Positions 26,716 to 36,609 are shown, counted from the first letter of the stretch. The stretch is DNA of 64,000 nt from Paraferrimonas haliotis (GCF_002282895.1 NZ_NRRB01000001.1:372001-436000); one strand, 5' to 3'. Numbers and translations are program-made. The notes: a model not told the origin generated them from the letters alone.

Positions 26716-28055
26716 AACACTCGCTATTGCACAACCTATTATGCGAGCACAATGGCCAGCGCGTTATCGCTTACCGTTCGGCGACACCGCTCACTTTGCG
26801 GCAGTTACAAACAGACTGTGCGCATTTGGTTACCCGTTTGAAAGCTCACCAAGCGAGAGACTTTGCGATAGTATGCGACGAACCTTGGTCGATGCTGGTG
26901 GCGCTACTCAGCTGTCATCAGGCCGATAAACACGCCATCCTTCCAAGTAATCTGCAACCTAAAAACTGGCCTAGCTATCGGCTTAAGTGGCCACTTATCA
27001 GTAATATCGATGCCGCATTGCACCACAATGACGTTGCAGTGGAAATTGGCTCAAAACAAGCGCTTGAAGTGGACTTTAGCCCCTTGGACGGCAGCGCCTG
27101 TGGGTTGTCTTTGTTTACTTCGGGCAGCAGCGGTGAACCTACTCAAATTAGCAAAACCCTGCAATTGCTTGAGCGAGAAGCTCAAGAGCTGCAGCAGCAG
27201 TTTTGCAGTGATGAACCGGTGACTCGAGTAACAGCCTCAGTGGCTCACAATCACATTTATGGCTTGTTGTTTCGCGTGGTGTGGCCTTTGCTGGCAAACC
27301 GCCCCTTTGACTGCGGCTTGATTGAGCACGAAGAAGCATTAATGTTGCAACTCACCAAACAAACGTTATTTGTTGCCAGTCCTGCATTTTTAGAGCGCTT
27401 AGGGCAAATGGAACAACTTCAAGGGCAGTGTCATAGCGTATTCAGCTCCGGAGGTCCTTTGTCATTCGAAGCCGTAGAAAGCTGTTCAAAACGCTTGCAG
27501 TGCCGTCCCATTGAGGTTTATGGCAGTACTGAAACGGGCGGTATCGCATTTCGGCAGCGACAACACGCGAACCAGCCTTGGCAAGCGTTTTCGTGCGTCG
27601 AATTGGCCATTCATAATCAATGTTTAGTGGTGCGTTCTCCCTATATTGAAGCGGCTTATTTTGCGACTAAGGACCAGGTTGAACTTCAGGATAGCAACTT
27701 ATTCAGTTTGGTTGGTCGACAAGATCGCATTGTTAAAATCGCTGAAAAACGAGTTTCTTTGGATGAAATCGAGCTTGCTCTAAAACAATCGAGTTTGGTT
27801 GATGACTGCGCGGCGTTAGCCGTTACCCAAGGAAAACAGCTGCGCATTGTGTGCGCGGTGGCGTTGTCCGAAGAAGGGAAGCAGCACTATGCCAGCCAGG
27901 GGCACTCATGGTTGTGGCGGGAATTGCGCAAATGCTTATCTGGCCTGCTAGAGCCGGTTGCTTTGCCACGCAAAATCAAGGTGGTGGGGTTCATTCCTCG
28001 AAACAGTCAGTTTAAATTAGACCTGGCAGCGATTAAGGAGTTGTTCCATGACTGA
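26712..28055 (+). CDS. apeH: Aryl acid-activating AMP ligase ApeH
   Basis: A 447-residue adenylate-forming enzyme that should activate the aryl starter acid and load it on an ACP or CoA. The phosphate-binding loop LFTSGSSGEPTQISKT, the YGSTETGG motif and the GRQDRIVKIAEKRVSLDE hinge are visible. The ATG at 26712 overlaps the stop of the previous gene; the longer ORF from 26556 lies within it. In Xenorhabdus ApeH activates 4-hydroxybenzoate; here an ammonia-lyase in the operon suggests a cinnamate-type acid instead (inference). Confidence 0.85.
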   Translation: MKHSLLHNLLCEHNGQRVIAYRSATPLTLRQLQTDCAHLVTRLKAHQARDFAIVCDEPWSMLVALLSCHQADKHAILPSNLQPKNWPSYRLKWPLISNIDAALHHNDVAVEIGSKQALEVDFSPLDGSACGLSLFTSGSSGEPTQISKTLQLLEREAQELQQQFCSDEPVTRVTASVAHNHIYGLLFRVVWPLLANRPFDCGLIEHEEALMLQLTKQTLFVASPAFLERLGQMEQLQGQCHSVFSSGGPLSFEAVESCSKRLQCRPIEVYGSTETGGIAFRQRQHANQPWQAFSCVELAIHNQCLVVRSPYIEAAYFATKDQVELQDSNLFSLVGRQDRIVKIAEKRVSLDEIELALKQSSLVDDCAALAVTQGKQLRIVCAVALSEEGKQHYASQGHSWLWRELRKCLSGLLEPVALPRKIKVVGFIPRNSQFKLDLAAIKELFHD

Positions 28056-28398
28056 ACCACGCTACCCTCAAGTATTAGCCAAGCAGGTGAGTGCTACCAG
28101 CGCTTGTTTGAGTTTACACATTCCGGCCCAGCTGCTGTTTTTTAAAGGCCATTTCGAAGGCACGCCGATTCTGCCCGGTGTGGTGCAAATGGATTGGGCG
28201 ATTCACTACGCCAAGCAGCTGATGGTTCCAGATTTTCGTTTTGCAGGCGCCGATGTCATTAAGTATCAGCAGCCCATAAAGCCAGATATGCAACTGCAGT
28301 TGCAGCTGGATTGGGATGAGGCCCGACAAAAATTGACCTTCAGTTACCACAGTGATTTAGGCAACCATGCCACCGGCAAGTTAAAGAGTCAGCGCTAA
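28048..28398 (+). CDS. apeI: Hotdog-fold dehydratase ApeI
   Basis: A 116-residue FabZ/FabA-like hotdog protein, with FFKGHFEGTPILPG (H35 as the active-site His) and central helix VVQMDWA. In studied systems it acts as a heterodimer with ApeP to dehydrate the growing 3-hydroxyacyl-ACP. Overlaps both neighbours. Confidence 0.88.
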   Translation: MTEPRYPQVLAKQVSATSACLSLHIPAQLLFFKGHFEGTPILPGVVQMDWAIHYAKQLMVPDFRFAGADVIKYQQPIKPDMQLQLQLDWDEARQKLTFSYHSDLGNHATGKLKSQR

Positions 28399-30062
28399 TG
28401 CTTAATATCGTCGCCATCATTCCTTGCTATAACCACGGCAATACCGTCGCTGCAGTGGTGCAACAGTTGCGTCAGCACGAACTGGTTATGGTATTGGTCA
28501 ATGATGGTAGTAACGCCGAAACCACCGCGGCGCTGCGACAACTTAAAAACGATAACGATGTATTTTTGCTTGAGCTGGAAACCAATCAAGGTAAGGGTGG
28601 AGCGGTGATGGCAGGGATGACATGGGCTTATCAGCAAGGATACAGCCATGGACTCCAGGTGGACGCTGATGGCCAACACGATCTCGCCAAAATTCCGAAT
28701 CTGATTGCCTTGGCAAGCGATAACCCAAAGGCGGTAATATCAGGCCAGCCAATCTATGGCGATGATGTTCCTAAGGGGCGTTTGTACGGACGCTATGCAA
28801 CCCATGTATCGGTTTGGATTGAAACTTTGTCACTACAAATCCGAGATTCCATGTGTGGCTTTCGAATTTATCCATTGGCGGCTACCTATGAATTAATTTC
28901 TACTGTTAAACTTGGTCGGCGCATGGATTTCGATATTGAAATCTTAGTCAGGCTCTACTGGCAAGGGCTTGATATACAGTTTCTTCCGATCGCGGTGCAC
29001 TACCCAGAAGACGGCGTGAGTCATTTCGACGCTCTGTGGGACAATGTTAAAATCAGTTGGCTCCATACTCGCCTGATCACTCAAATGTTGTTTAAGAGCC
29101 CGACCCTTATTCGTCGTCATTTCAGCGCTTCTCAAAACAATCATTGGTCGAAGCATAGAGAGCGGGGCAGCTATTTAGGCATCATGATTTTGCTCAAAAG
29201 CTATCAGCTTTTTGGGCGCAAAGCGTTTTCTTTGATGCTTCACCCTGTGATTGCCTTTTATTACCTTACCGACGCGAACGCCCGTGCAACCTCTACCCAA
29301 TACCGACAAAAGCTGACGGAATTTGCAAAAAGCCGCAGTCATTCGTTGCCAACACTGAGCAGCTACCGCCACATATACAGCTTTGGGCAAAACATGCTGG
29401 ATAAGCTGGCGGCATGGGGAGGCCACATTGGCCTTGATTCGTTGGATTTTAGCGATGAGGCTTTGCTGCAAAGCGTGATAAACAGCAATGAGGGGGCGGT
29501 AATATTAGCCAGCCACCTAGGAAACATAGAGCTGTGTCGCGCCTTGTCTGGCAAATACACCGAGTTAACCATTAACGCGTTGGTGTTTACCGAACATGCC
29601 GAGACGTTTAATAGCGTTATGAAGCAAGTAAACCCAAACAGCAATCTTAATTTGATACAGGTTACTGAGTTAGGGCCTGATACCGCCATTTTGTTAGAGC
29701 AGAAGCTGAGTCAGGGAGAGTGGGTGGTTATCGTTGGTGATAGAACCTCTGTGACGCAACACAAACGGGTGGTGTGGCAGTCGTTTTTAGGGACGCCAGC
29801 GCCTTTCCCACAGGGGCCTTTTATGTTGGCAGGGCTGTTAAAACACCCTGTATACACCATGTTCGGTTTCGCCAATAACGACCGTTATGACATCTTTTTC
29901 GAGCCCTTTGAGCAACATCCGAGCCTGCCAAGAGGGCAGCGGCAACAAGCGCTTCAGCAGTTAGTGGCCAAGTACGCGCAGCGGCTCGAGCACTATGCGC
30001 TGCGTTATCCGCTGCAGTGGTATAACTTTTTTGATTTTTGGACTTGTGAACATGACAGTTAA
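28398..30062 (+). CDS. apeJ: Glycosyltransferase family 2 / acyltransferase fusion ApeJ
   Basis: A 554-residue two-domain protein. Residues 1 to about 235 form a GT-2 glycosyltransferase (AIIPCYNHGNTV, DADGQHD at 89-95). From about 255 to the end is an LpxL-like acyltransferase with SHLGNIEL (HX4E) and a GDRTSV block. It could both add a sugar to a lipid carrier and acylate it, consistent with reports that APE pigments are bound to a glycolipid anchor. The symbol follows published gene order. Ends 10 bases inside the ammonia-lyase gene. Confidence 0.82.
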   Translation: MLNIVAIIPCYNHGNTVAAVVQQLRQHELVMVLVNDGSNAETTAALRQLKNDNDVFLLELETNQGKGGAVMAGMTWAYQQGYSHGLQVDADGQHDLAKIPNLIALASDNPKAVISGQPIYGDDVPKGRLYGRYATHVSVWIETLSLQIRDSMCGFRIYPLAATYELISTVKLGRRMDFDIEILVRLYWQGLDIQFLPIAVHYPEDGVSHFDALWDNVKISWLHTRLITQMLFKSPTLIRRHFSASQNNHWSKHRERGSYLGIMILLKSYQLFGRKAFSLMLHPVIAFYYLTDANARATSTQYRQKLTEFAKSRSHSLPTLSSYRHIYSFGQNMLDKLAAWGGHIGLDSLDFSDEALLQSVINSNEGAVILASHLGNIELCRALSGKYTELTINALVFTEHAETFNSVMKQVNPNSNLNLIQVTELGPDTAILLEQKLSQGEWVVIVGDRTSVTQHKRVVWQSFLGTPAPFPQGPFMLAGLLKHPVYTMFGFANNDRYDIFFEPFEQHPSLPRGQRQQALQQLVAKYAQRLEHYALRYPLQWYNFFDFWTCEHDS

Positions 30063-31596
30063 TGCCTCTAAGGTCGTTTTTGGCGACCGCAATTTGAACA
30101 TAGAAGACATCGTCGACGTTGCCTTTAAAGGTCGTGGCGTGAGCTTAAGCGAGCAACCACAATTCGCCAAACGCATCGAAAAAGGCGCCGACTTTCTCGA
30201 TAAGCTTTGGAAAGAAGAAGGTATTATTTATGGCGTTACCACGGGTTACGGAGACAGTTGTACTGTGTCGATTCCGGCCAATTTAGTGGAAGAATTGCCA
30301 CATCAACTCACTCGTTTTCATGGTTGTGGCTTAGGCAAACACTTCGACACCAGTGAAACCCGGGCCATCATAGCGACACGCCTCGCTTCATTAAGCCGTG
30401 GCGTATCTGGGGTAAGCATGGAGCTGCTTGAAAACTTGGTGGGTTTGCTTGAGAACGACATTTTACCTCGCATTCCTGAAGAAGGCTCGGTGGGGGCGTC
30501 GGGCGACTTAACCCCGCTTTCTTACATTGCCGCCGCTCTTATAGGTGAGCGGGATGTGGTGTATAAAGGGCAGGTCACCAGCGCTGCGGTTGCGCTTCAA
30601 AATGCCGGCATCAAGCCGATACAGCTTAAACCCAAAGAAGGCTTAGCAATGATGAACGGAACCGCGGTAATGACCGCCATTGCTTGCTTAACATGGAAAC
30701 GCGCCGATTATTTGTGTCAGTTGGCTACCCGGATTACCGCAATGGTCAGCATTGGTATGCAAGGCAACGCGTTTCATTTTGGCGAAGCCTTGCATGCGGT
30801 TAAACCACACCCCGGCCAAGTGCTATGTGCTCAGCGAGTGCGCCAAGATTTGGATTCGCAACGAGCCCCTCGAAACTCAGATCGATTGCAAGACCGCTAC
30901 TCATTGCGCTGTGCTCCTCATGTAATCGGGGTGCTGCAGGATACCTTAGAGTGGGCTCGCGGCGTTATTGAAATAGAGCTTAATTCGGCTAACGACAACC
31001 CCATCATCGACGGCGAAGAAGAGCGTGTGCTTCATGGTGGCCATTTTTATGGTGGCCATATTGCCATGGTTATGGATAGTCTCAAAGCGGCGGTGGCCAA
31101 TGTCGCCGACCTGTTGGACAGACAATTGGCGCAGCTATGTGACTATAAATTCAATAACGGTTTGCCCTATAACTTAAGCGGTGCCAAGGCCGATGTGCTG
31201 CCCATTAATCACGGTTTTAAAGCGGTGCAAATTGGGGTGTCGGCGTGGACCGCTGAGGCCCTTAAAAACACCATGCCTGCTTCAGTCTTCAGTCGCTCAA
31301 CCGAAAGCCATAATCAAGATAAGGTGAGCATGGGCACCATTGCCGCTCGCGATTGCCGGCGGGTCATTGAGTTAACCGAGCAGGTTGCGGTAGCTTGTGC
31401 TTTCGCTTCCGTACAGGCCATCGAATTAAGGCAACGGCAACAACAACTTGATGCCACGGAACTTAGCCAAAGCATTCAAAAAAGCATTACCGAAATACGT
31501 GCGATTAGCCCATTTTTAGACAGCGACCGCCCGCTTGAAGCTGAATTAAGAGAAGGCTTGAATGCGGTGCGACTGCAGTTATGGACCTTGTACTAA
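30052..31596 (+). CDS. Aromatic amino acid ammonia-lyase (HAL/TAL/PAL family)
   Basis: A 514-residue MIO-dependent lyase removing ammonia from His, Tyr or Phe. The MIO triad A149-S150-G151 (GSVGASGDLTPLSY) and the catalytic Y60 are present. The substrate-selectivity pair that is Ser-His in HAL, His-Leu in TAL and Phe-Leu in PAL reads F89-H90 (LTRFHGCGLG). No hut genes are nearby; the gene sits between apeJ and the thioesterase gene. It probably provides the aryl starter acid, as tyrosine ammonia-lyases do in flexirubin pathways. The ATG at 30052 overlaps the apeJ end; the longer ORF from 29995 is not needed. Confidence 0.88.
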   Translation: MTVNASKVVFGDRNLNIEDIVDVAFKGRGVSLSEQPQFAKRIEKGADFLDKLWKEEGIIYGVTTGYGDSCTVSIPANLVEELPHQLTRFHGCGLGKHFDTSETRAIIATRLASLSRGVSGVSMELLENLVGLLENDILPRIPEEGSVGASGDLTPLSYIAAALIGERDVVYKGQVTSAAVALQNAGIKPIQLKPKEGLAMMNGTAVMTAIACLTWKRADYLCQLATRITAMVSIGMQGNAFHFGEALHAVKPHPGQVLCAQRVRQDLDSQRAPRNSDRLQDRYSLRCAPHVIGVLQDTLEWARGVIEIELNSANDNPIIDGEEERVLHGGHFYGGHIAMVMDSLKAAVANVADLLDRQLAQLCDYKFNNGLPYNLSGAKADVLPINHGFKAVQIGVSAWTAEALKNTMPASVFSRSTESHNQDKVSMGTIAARDCRRVIELTEQVAVACAFASVQAIELRQRQQQLDATELSQSIQKSITEIRAISPFLDSDRPLEAELREGLNAVRLQLWTLY

Positions 31597-32018
31597 TGAC
31601 GCTTGTTGCCAATGCACAGGTGCGGGTACCGTTTCAAGACTGCGACCCCATGCGGGTGGTGTGGCACGGTAATTATTTTCGCTATTTGGAGTTAGGGCGA
31701 GAAGCGCTGTTAGCCGAACTGGATTTCGATTATCGGGAAATGGAGCGCCAAGGCTATGCCTTTCCGGTGGTGGATACGCGCATGAAATTTGTCGCCTCGG
31801 CAGTCTACGGCGATGCTCTGACCATTCAAAGCCGCTTGGATGAGTGGGAAAATCGGTTAAAAATCAGTTATCGAATCACTCGCGATAGCGATGGAGCTAC
31901 TTGCATTAAAGCTCACACCATTCACTGTGCAGTGGGCTTGGAGGATGGCCAAATGCGTTTTGCTTCGCCACAATGCTTATTATCGAAGGTACAGGTATGG
32001 CAAGAATCTCAATCCTAG
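31596..32018 (+). CDS. apeK: 4-hydroxybenzoyl-CoA-type thioesterase ApeK
   Basis: A 140-residue hotdog thioesterase with the motif FQDCDPMRVVWHGNYFRY (catalytic-type D17 before P-x-x-x-V-W-H-G-N). It may release the polyene from its ACP or hydrolyse wrongly loaded starter. I use the ATG overlapping the ammonia-lyase stop (TAATG); an in-frame ATG at 31581 is an alternative. Overlaps the LolA-like gene by 22 bases. Confidence 0.83.
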   Translation: MTLVANAQVRVPFQDCDPMRVVWHGNYFRYLELGREALLAELDFDYREMERQGYAFPVVDTRMKFVASAVYGDALTIQSRLDEWENRLKISYRITRDSDGATCIKAHTIHCAVGLEDGQMRFASPQCLLSKVQVWQESQS

Positions 32019-32623
32019 TCCTGACGTTGCTGATCAGTTTTAGCGGGTGGGGACAAACCCCGGCTAACTTGCAAACGATAGAGCAGGCGTTGGCCGCGAA
32101 TCAACAGCTGCAAGGGCAATATCAGCAACAACGCTTTATTGCCGGGCTGTCACGACCGCTAACCTCCAGTGGTGACTTTTATTTAATCAAAAACCAAGCG
32201 CTGCTTTGGCAGCAAAGCGTTCCGTTTGAACAGCAAACGCTCATGAGCCAAAGTGGCATCGATGTTTATACAAACCACGTAAAACAGCCGCAAAGCTCGC
32301 AGCAAGCAAAGCTGTCGCAGTCCATTAGCCAAACGGTATTGGCGCTGATGTCGGGCGACTTGAAGCGACAGAGTGAGTTGTTTGATGTGCGCCTTAATAC
32401 CGAACCCCAGTGGCCGCTATGGCAACTGCAGCTTACCCCTAAAGGCGGAATGTTTGCCAAAGTGCTGGCCAACATTGAGGTCAGCGGAAACCAAGGGGAT
32501 GTGTTGACACTGAAAGTGATGGAAAACAGTGGTGATCACACCGAGACGCGTTTTATCCAAACCAGCCCACTGACTCAGGTTCCCGAATTGCTTAAGGGGC
32601 TGGATAACCGTGAATCGAAATAG
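31997..32623 (+). CDS. apeL: LolA-like periplasmic carrier ApeL
   Basis: A 208-residue exported protein with a signal peptide (to about 24, ISFSGWGQT) and a LolA-type fold, including FYLIKNQALLWQQ. In APE clusters a LolA homologue accompanies an MMPL exporter and a DUF3261 lipoprotein, forming a presumed route to the outer membrane. The start at 31997 follows GAAGGT. Overlaps the exporter gene by 14 bases. Confidence 0.83.
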   Translation: MARISILVLTLLISFSGWGQTPANLQTIEQALAANQQLQGQYQQQRFIAGLSRPLTSSGDFYLIKNQALLWQQSVPFEQQTLMSQSGIDVYTNHVKQPQSSQQAKLSQSISQTVLALMSGDLKRQSELFDVRLNTEPQWPLWQLQLTPKGGMFAKVLANIEVSGNQGDVLTLKVMENSGDHTETRFIQTSPLTQVPELLKGLDNRESK

Positions 32624-34895
32624 CCTAGCCTTTGTGTATGCGGCGTTAGTGGCATTTGCTAGCGTCATGTTAGCCGTTTGGATATACCAGGGCGGCCAGC
32701 CGAATAACAACTTCCTCGATTTACTGCCTAAAGACCAGCAACGTCCTTGGGTGCAGCAGGTACTTGATGAGGTGAGTGAGGACGTTGAAACAAAGTTAAT
32801 TCTGGTGGTCAACGGTGATGACTTTACTCAGGTAAAAGCGGCCACCGATGAGTTGAGCCAAGAGCTTAGCCAATCTTTGGAGTTGATGGTCACCGATGTC
32901 GATGATATTCAGTCTAAAATTGGCAAAAGCTTGTTCGATTACCGCTATCAATTACTTGATAACGACACCCGCAATGGCCTTCAAAATGACGGTGCGCCAG
33001 AGATTGCGCAGCGTGCCATCACCCAGATTTATAGTCCGTTTGCCGGCGTTTCTTTTGCCGAATTGGATAAGGATCCTTTCCTGCTGTTCCGCCATTATTT
33101 AACGCACGCGTTTGCAGAGCCTCGCTTTAGCGCCGAACAAGGCTACTTGGTGCGTCACAGTGGTTCGCAAGTGCAAATTTTACTGCAAGCACAGCTCATG
33201 GCGAGCCCTTATCAAAGAGAACAGCAGCAGTTAATAGCTCAACTCAACCAGCGTGTTGACGACATCGCACAACAGTATGGAGTGGATGTTTGGCGACAGG
33301 GTGCTGCTTTTTACGTCACAGATGCCGCTTCGTCGGCACAATTTGAAGTGGCGATTATTGGCGGCGGTTCATTAGTGGCCATTGTCATTATCATGTTGTT
33401 GCTTTTTCGCAGCCCTCAACCGCTCGCCTTATGTCTACTCACGATTTACAGTGCCATCACCATGGCAGCCGCTGTCACCTGGTTGTGGTTTGGACAAATT
33501 CATGGATTTACCTTGGTGGTTGGGGCGAGCTTAATTGGTATCTCGGTGGACTATGCCTTCCACTATATTTGTTATCGCAGTTGCGCCGGGGCTCATTGGC
33601 ACCCGAAAACAGCGTTAAAGCACATGCAGCCGGTTCTGCTTTTGGGCATGCTGTCGTCTTGCTTTGCGTTTGCGGTCATGATCTGGGGAGGATTTCCCGG
33701 GCTTAAGCAAGTCGCTGTATTCTGCAGCGTCGGCTTAGCTGGCGCATTGGCAAGCGTGTTGTTGCTGTATCCCTTGTTCACTGAAACAGCAGCTAAGACC
33801 GATTTAAGCGCATTAGGAGACACCCTGGTTAATGGCTGCAACAACTATCGCCGCAGCGTGATAAGCCGCTTGGCTTGGCTGCTTGTAGTGGTTATTTCCG
33901 GTTATGGCCTAACCTTGGTAAGTTTTAACGACGACGTGCGCGCCATGCAGTCTTTGTCTTCGCAATTGAAACAAGAAGAAACGCTCATTGCTAACGCCAC
34001 GGGTGTTAGCCCAAGTCAACAATGGTTGGTGATTGTTGCCGATACCCAAGAGCAAGCGCTCACCACCCAAGAACAATTAATGCCACAACTGCAAGCGCTG
34101 CAACAGCAAGGCGTGTTAAGTCGCTTTGTTAGCTTAGGACAGTTGCTGCCTTCGCAAGCTCAACAACAGCAAAATTACCGACTGAGTCAGTACTTGCTAG
34201 CAAGTTCGGGGGAGCAGTTAGCGGCTCAACTTGGTCTCTCAACAACCCCACAACTGCCGCCATTTAAATTACTTACTTGGGAAGTCTTTTCTTACTTAAA
34301 AGCCGATTTGCCATTCTTATTTGGCAGCCTCAGTGATGGCCGAAGCTATGTGGTGGTGACCCTGCAAGGGGTACAGGATATCGCTGCAATTGAAGCGCTG
34401 CAGCAGCAAAGCGCGCAGGTAAGCGTTAGCTATGTCGCGCGAGCCGATGAAATCAGTACCCTGTTAAGCGATTATCGCAACAGTGTTTTAGAATTACTGC
34501 TGGTGGCCTTGCTGGCGGTGTTTACGTTGCTAGCTAGTCGCTATGGTTTGTTGCAAGGTGCCCGGCTGTTACTGGCGCCGGTGCTTGCTTGTGGCTTTGC
34601 CATCGCTTTGCCAGCAATAGCTGGATTACAAGCCAACCTGTTTAGCCTGCTTGGTTTACTGATCGTGTTTGGGGTTGGAGTGGACTACAGTTTAATTTTA
34701 AACGGCCATCGCAATCAGGGGCATGGTTTACTGACGGTGATTTTGGCGGGCATTACCACCTTACTGGCGTTTGGGATTATGGCCTTTTCCAGTAATAACG
34801 CCATTGCCAGCTTCGGTCTAACGATTGCCTGCGGCATCTTTGCCGCCTGGGTGCTCGCGCCACAACCACAAAGGATGAAGCATGTTGCACCTTAG
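32610..34895 (+). CDS. apeM: MMPL/RND-type exporter ApeM
   Basis: A 761-residue inner-membrane transporter with two halves, each with one leading helix, a large periplasmic loop and a block of five to six helices (about 245-400 and 620-750). The motifs GVSVDYAFHY-like (GISVDYAFHYICYR) and GVGVDYSLILNGHR, one per half, are those of MMPL lipid exporters. It probably moves the APE lipid out of the inner membrane to the LolA-like carrier. GTG start; overlaps both neighbours by 14 bases. Confidence 0.88.
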   Translation: MNRNSLAFVYAALVAFASVMLAVWIYQGGQPNNNFLDLLPKDQQRPWVQQVLDEVSEDVETKLILVVNGDDFTQVKAATDELSQELSQSLELMVTDVDDIQSKIGKSLFDYRYQLLDNDTRNGLQNDGAPEIAQRAITQIYSPFAGVSFAELDKDPFLLFRHYLTHAFAEPRFSAEQGYLVRHSGSQVQILLQAQLMASPYQREQQQLIAQLNQRVDDIAQQYGVDVWRQGAAFYVTDAASSAQFEVAIIGGGSLVAIVIIMLLLFRSPQPLALCLLTIYSAITMAAAVTWLWFGQIHGFTLVVGASLIGISVDYAFHYICYRSCAGAHWHPKTALKHMQPVLLLGMLSSCFAFAVMIWGGFPGLKQVAVFCSVGLAGALASVLLLYPLFTETAAKTDLSALGDTLVNGCNNYRRSVISRLAWLLVVVISGYGLTLVSFNDDVRAMQSLSSQLKQEETLIANATGVSPSQQWLVIVADTQEQALTTQEQLMPQLQALQQQGVLSRFVSLGQLLPSQAQQQQNYRLSQYLLASSGEQLAAQLGLSTTPQLPPFKLLTWEVFSYLKADLPFLFGSLSDGRSYVVVTLQGVQDIAAIEALQQQSAQVSVSYVARADEISTLLSDYRNSVLELLLVALLAVFTLLASRYGLLQGARLLLAPVLACGFAIALPAIAGLQANLFSLLGLLIVFGVGVDYSLILNGHRNQGHGLLTVILAGITTLLAFGIMAFSSNNAIASFGLTIACGIFAAWVLAPQPQRMKHVAP

Positions 34896-35439
34896 AGTGT
34901 TCGTTATTGGTTTGGTGTTGCTGGCAACAGGGTGTGCCACTACCGAGCAAAATCGCGGCCGAGATGCCTGGCCAAGTCCAGGAAGTTATGGTGGCGAGGC
35001 TTATATTCAGCAGCAAGCGCAACTTAAACGAGGTGAGCAACAGTATCAATTCATCGCCGTTACCGAAATCAATGCTAAACAGGTACGCCTGGTAGGCCTA
35101 TCGATAATGGGCGTAAAGCTGTTCGACCTCAGCTGGGATGGCACAGTGCTCACCAGTCACAGCCTGCTGCCAAAATCGGAGCAAGGGCCGAACGATGCGC
35201 TGGTGCTGGAAAGCTTGTTGTTGGCGCTATGGCCGCCAACAGAGCTCGATGCATTGCTTAGTAGCGCTAAGCTCACTATGATAACCACATCAGATTCGCG
35301 AGTGGTGAGCAAGGGCGACGGTCAACAACAGCTGACCGTGCTTTATCAGCAACCACGACAAAACGGTGGTCAGATACGCATTATCGATAAGCGTTTCCAA
35401 ACAGAGTTAACCTTAACGACCATCGAATGGCAGCAGTAA
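34882..35439 (+). CDS. apeN: DUF3261 lipoprotein ApeN
   Basis: A 185-residue lipoprotein (signal peptide ending LLATGC). DUF3261 proteins are LolB-like partners of the LolA/MMPL pair in APE clusters, probably receiving the product at the outer membrane (family context). The start lies inside the exporter gene. Confidence 0.82.
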   Translation: MLHLRVFVIGLVLLATGCATTEQNRGRDAWPSPGSYGGEAYIQQQAQLKRGEQQYQFIAVTEINAKQVRLVGLSIMGVKLFDLSWDGTVLTSHSLLPKSEQGPNDALVLESLLLALWPPTELDALLSSAKLTMITTSDSRVVSKGDGQQQLTVLYQQPRQNGGQIRIIDKRFQTELTLTTIEWQQ

Positions 35440-35442
35440 TTT

Positions 35443-36609
35443 ATGTACATCGAGCAAATTGGCGCCATCAGTGCATTAGGCCGTGGCAAACAAGCAACCC
35501 TAGATGCCTTAGCTTCAGGTGAAAGCAAGGGCATGGCTCGCTTAGGCGAGCCGCTTTACAGTGGCCGATTTGGCTGTGTGGCCAGTATTGTTGAAGAGTT
35601 ACCGCCGGTGCCCACGTCATTCCGTCATTGGGATAATCGCAACAATCGCATAGCTGCGGCGTGCTTTGAGCAAATTCAGCAAGGTGTTGAGCGAGCGATA
35701 AGCTCGATGGGTGCTCATCGAATTGGGGTCGTGATCGGCACCAGCACCTGCGGTATTGCCGAAGGCGAAAAAGCCATTCGCCACTTTCAACAACATCGAC
35801 AATTACCCGATGATTTCCAGTTCAGTCACCAAGACATTGGCAACAGTGCCGACTTTATAGCAAAGCTTGCTCAAGTTGACGGACCACGATTTTCTATTTC
35901 TACCGCTTGCTCTTCCGCTGCCAGAACCTTTATCTCGGCGCAAAAATTACTGCAAACCGGTGTGTGTGATGCGGTCATTTGCGGCGGTGTCGACAGTTAT
36001 TGCGACCTGACCGTCAATGGTTTCGATGCGCTTGAGCAAGTCTCTAGCGATCCTTGTATGCCGTTTTCAAGCGAACGCCGTGGCATTAACATCGGCGAGG
36101 CTGGGGCCTTGTTTTTATGCACTCGTGAGCCAGCGGCCTTGTATTTGGCTGGCTGGGGCGAATCAGCCGAAGGGCATCATATGTCGGCTCCGTTGCCAAG
36201 CGGTGAAGGTGCTCAGCAAGCGATGCAGCAAGCATTGACCATGGCCAATCTAAGCGCCGCTGATATTGGCTATGTAAACGCCCACGGTACCGCCACACAA
36301 CTGAACGATGCTATGGAGTCGAAAGCAATTTCAGAGCTGTTGGGTGATACCCCAGTGAGCTCAACGAAAGCGCTCACCGGGCATTGTTTAGGGGCGGCTG
36401 CGGCTATTGAAGCCGCCATTTGCTGCTGGAGTCTAGAACACCAAACGCTGCCGCAGCAATTTCCCCGGTCCAGCGAACTTGACCCAGAGTGCAGTCCAAT
36501 CAACTTAGTGAAATCTGAGCAGGCGCTTACGGACAACTTCGTCATCTCAAACTCGTTTGCCTTTGGTGGCAATAATGCGGCGCTGATTTTTGGAGTAACT
36601 CGTGACTGA
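35443..36609 (+). CDS. apeO: Beta-ketoacyl synthase ApeO
   Basis: A 388-residue ketosynthase with the complete Cys-His-His triad: C156 (TACSSAAR), H281 (NAHGTATQLND) and H314 (LTGHCLGAAAA). Shorter than FabF. In studied APE systems it pairs with ApeC to elongate the polyene. Starts 3 bases after apeN. Confidence 0.9.
   Translation: MYIEQIGAISALGRGKQATLDALASGESKGMARLGEPLYSGRFGCVASIVEELPPVPTSFRHWDNRNNRIAAACFEQIQQGVERAISSMGAHRIGVVIGTSTCGIAEGEKAIRHFQQHRQLPDDFQFSHQDIGNSADFIAKLAQVDGPRFSISTACSSAARTFISAQKLLQTGVCDAVICGGVDSYCDLTVNGFDALEQVSSDPCMPFSSERRGINIGEAGALFLCTREPAALYLAGWGESAEGHHMSAPLPSGEGAQQAMQQALTMANLSAADIGYVNAHGTATQLNDAMESKAISELLGDTPVSSTKALTGHCLGAAAAIEAAICCWSLEHQTLPQQFPRSSELDPECSPINLVKSEQALTDNFVISNSFAFGGNNAALIFGVTRD

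Noticed and set aside
30052..31596. Calling the ammonia-lyase hutH (histidine catabolism)
   Set aside because: No hutU, hutI or hutG nearby, the selectivity pair is not Ser-His, and the gene is embedded and overlapping inside a pigment operon.
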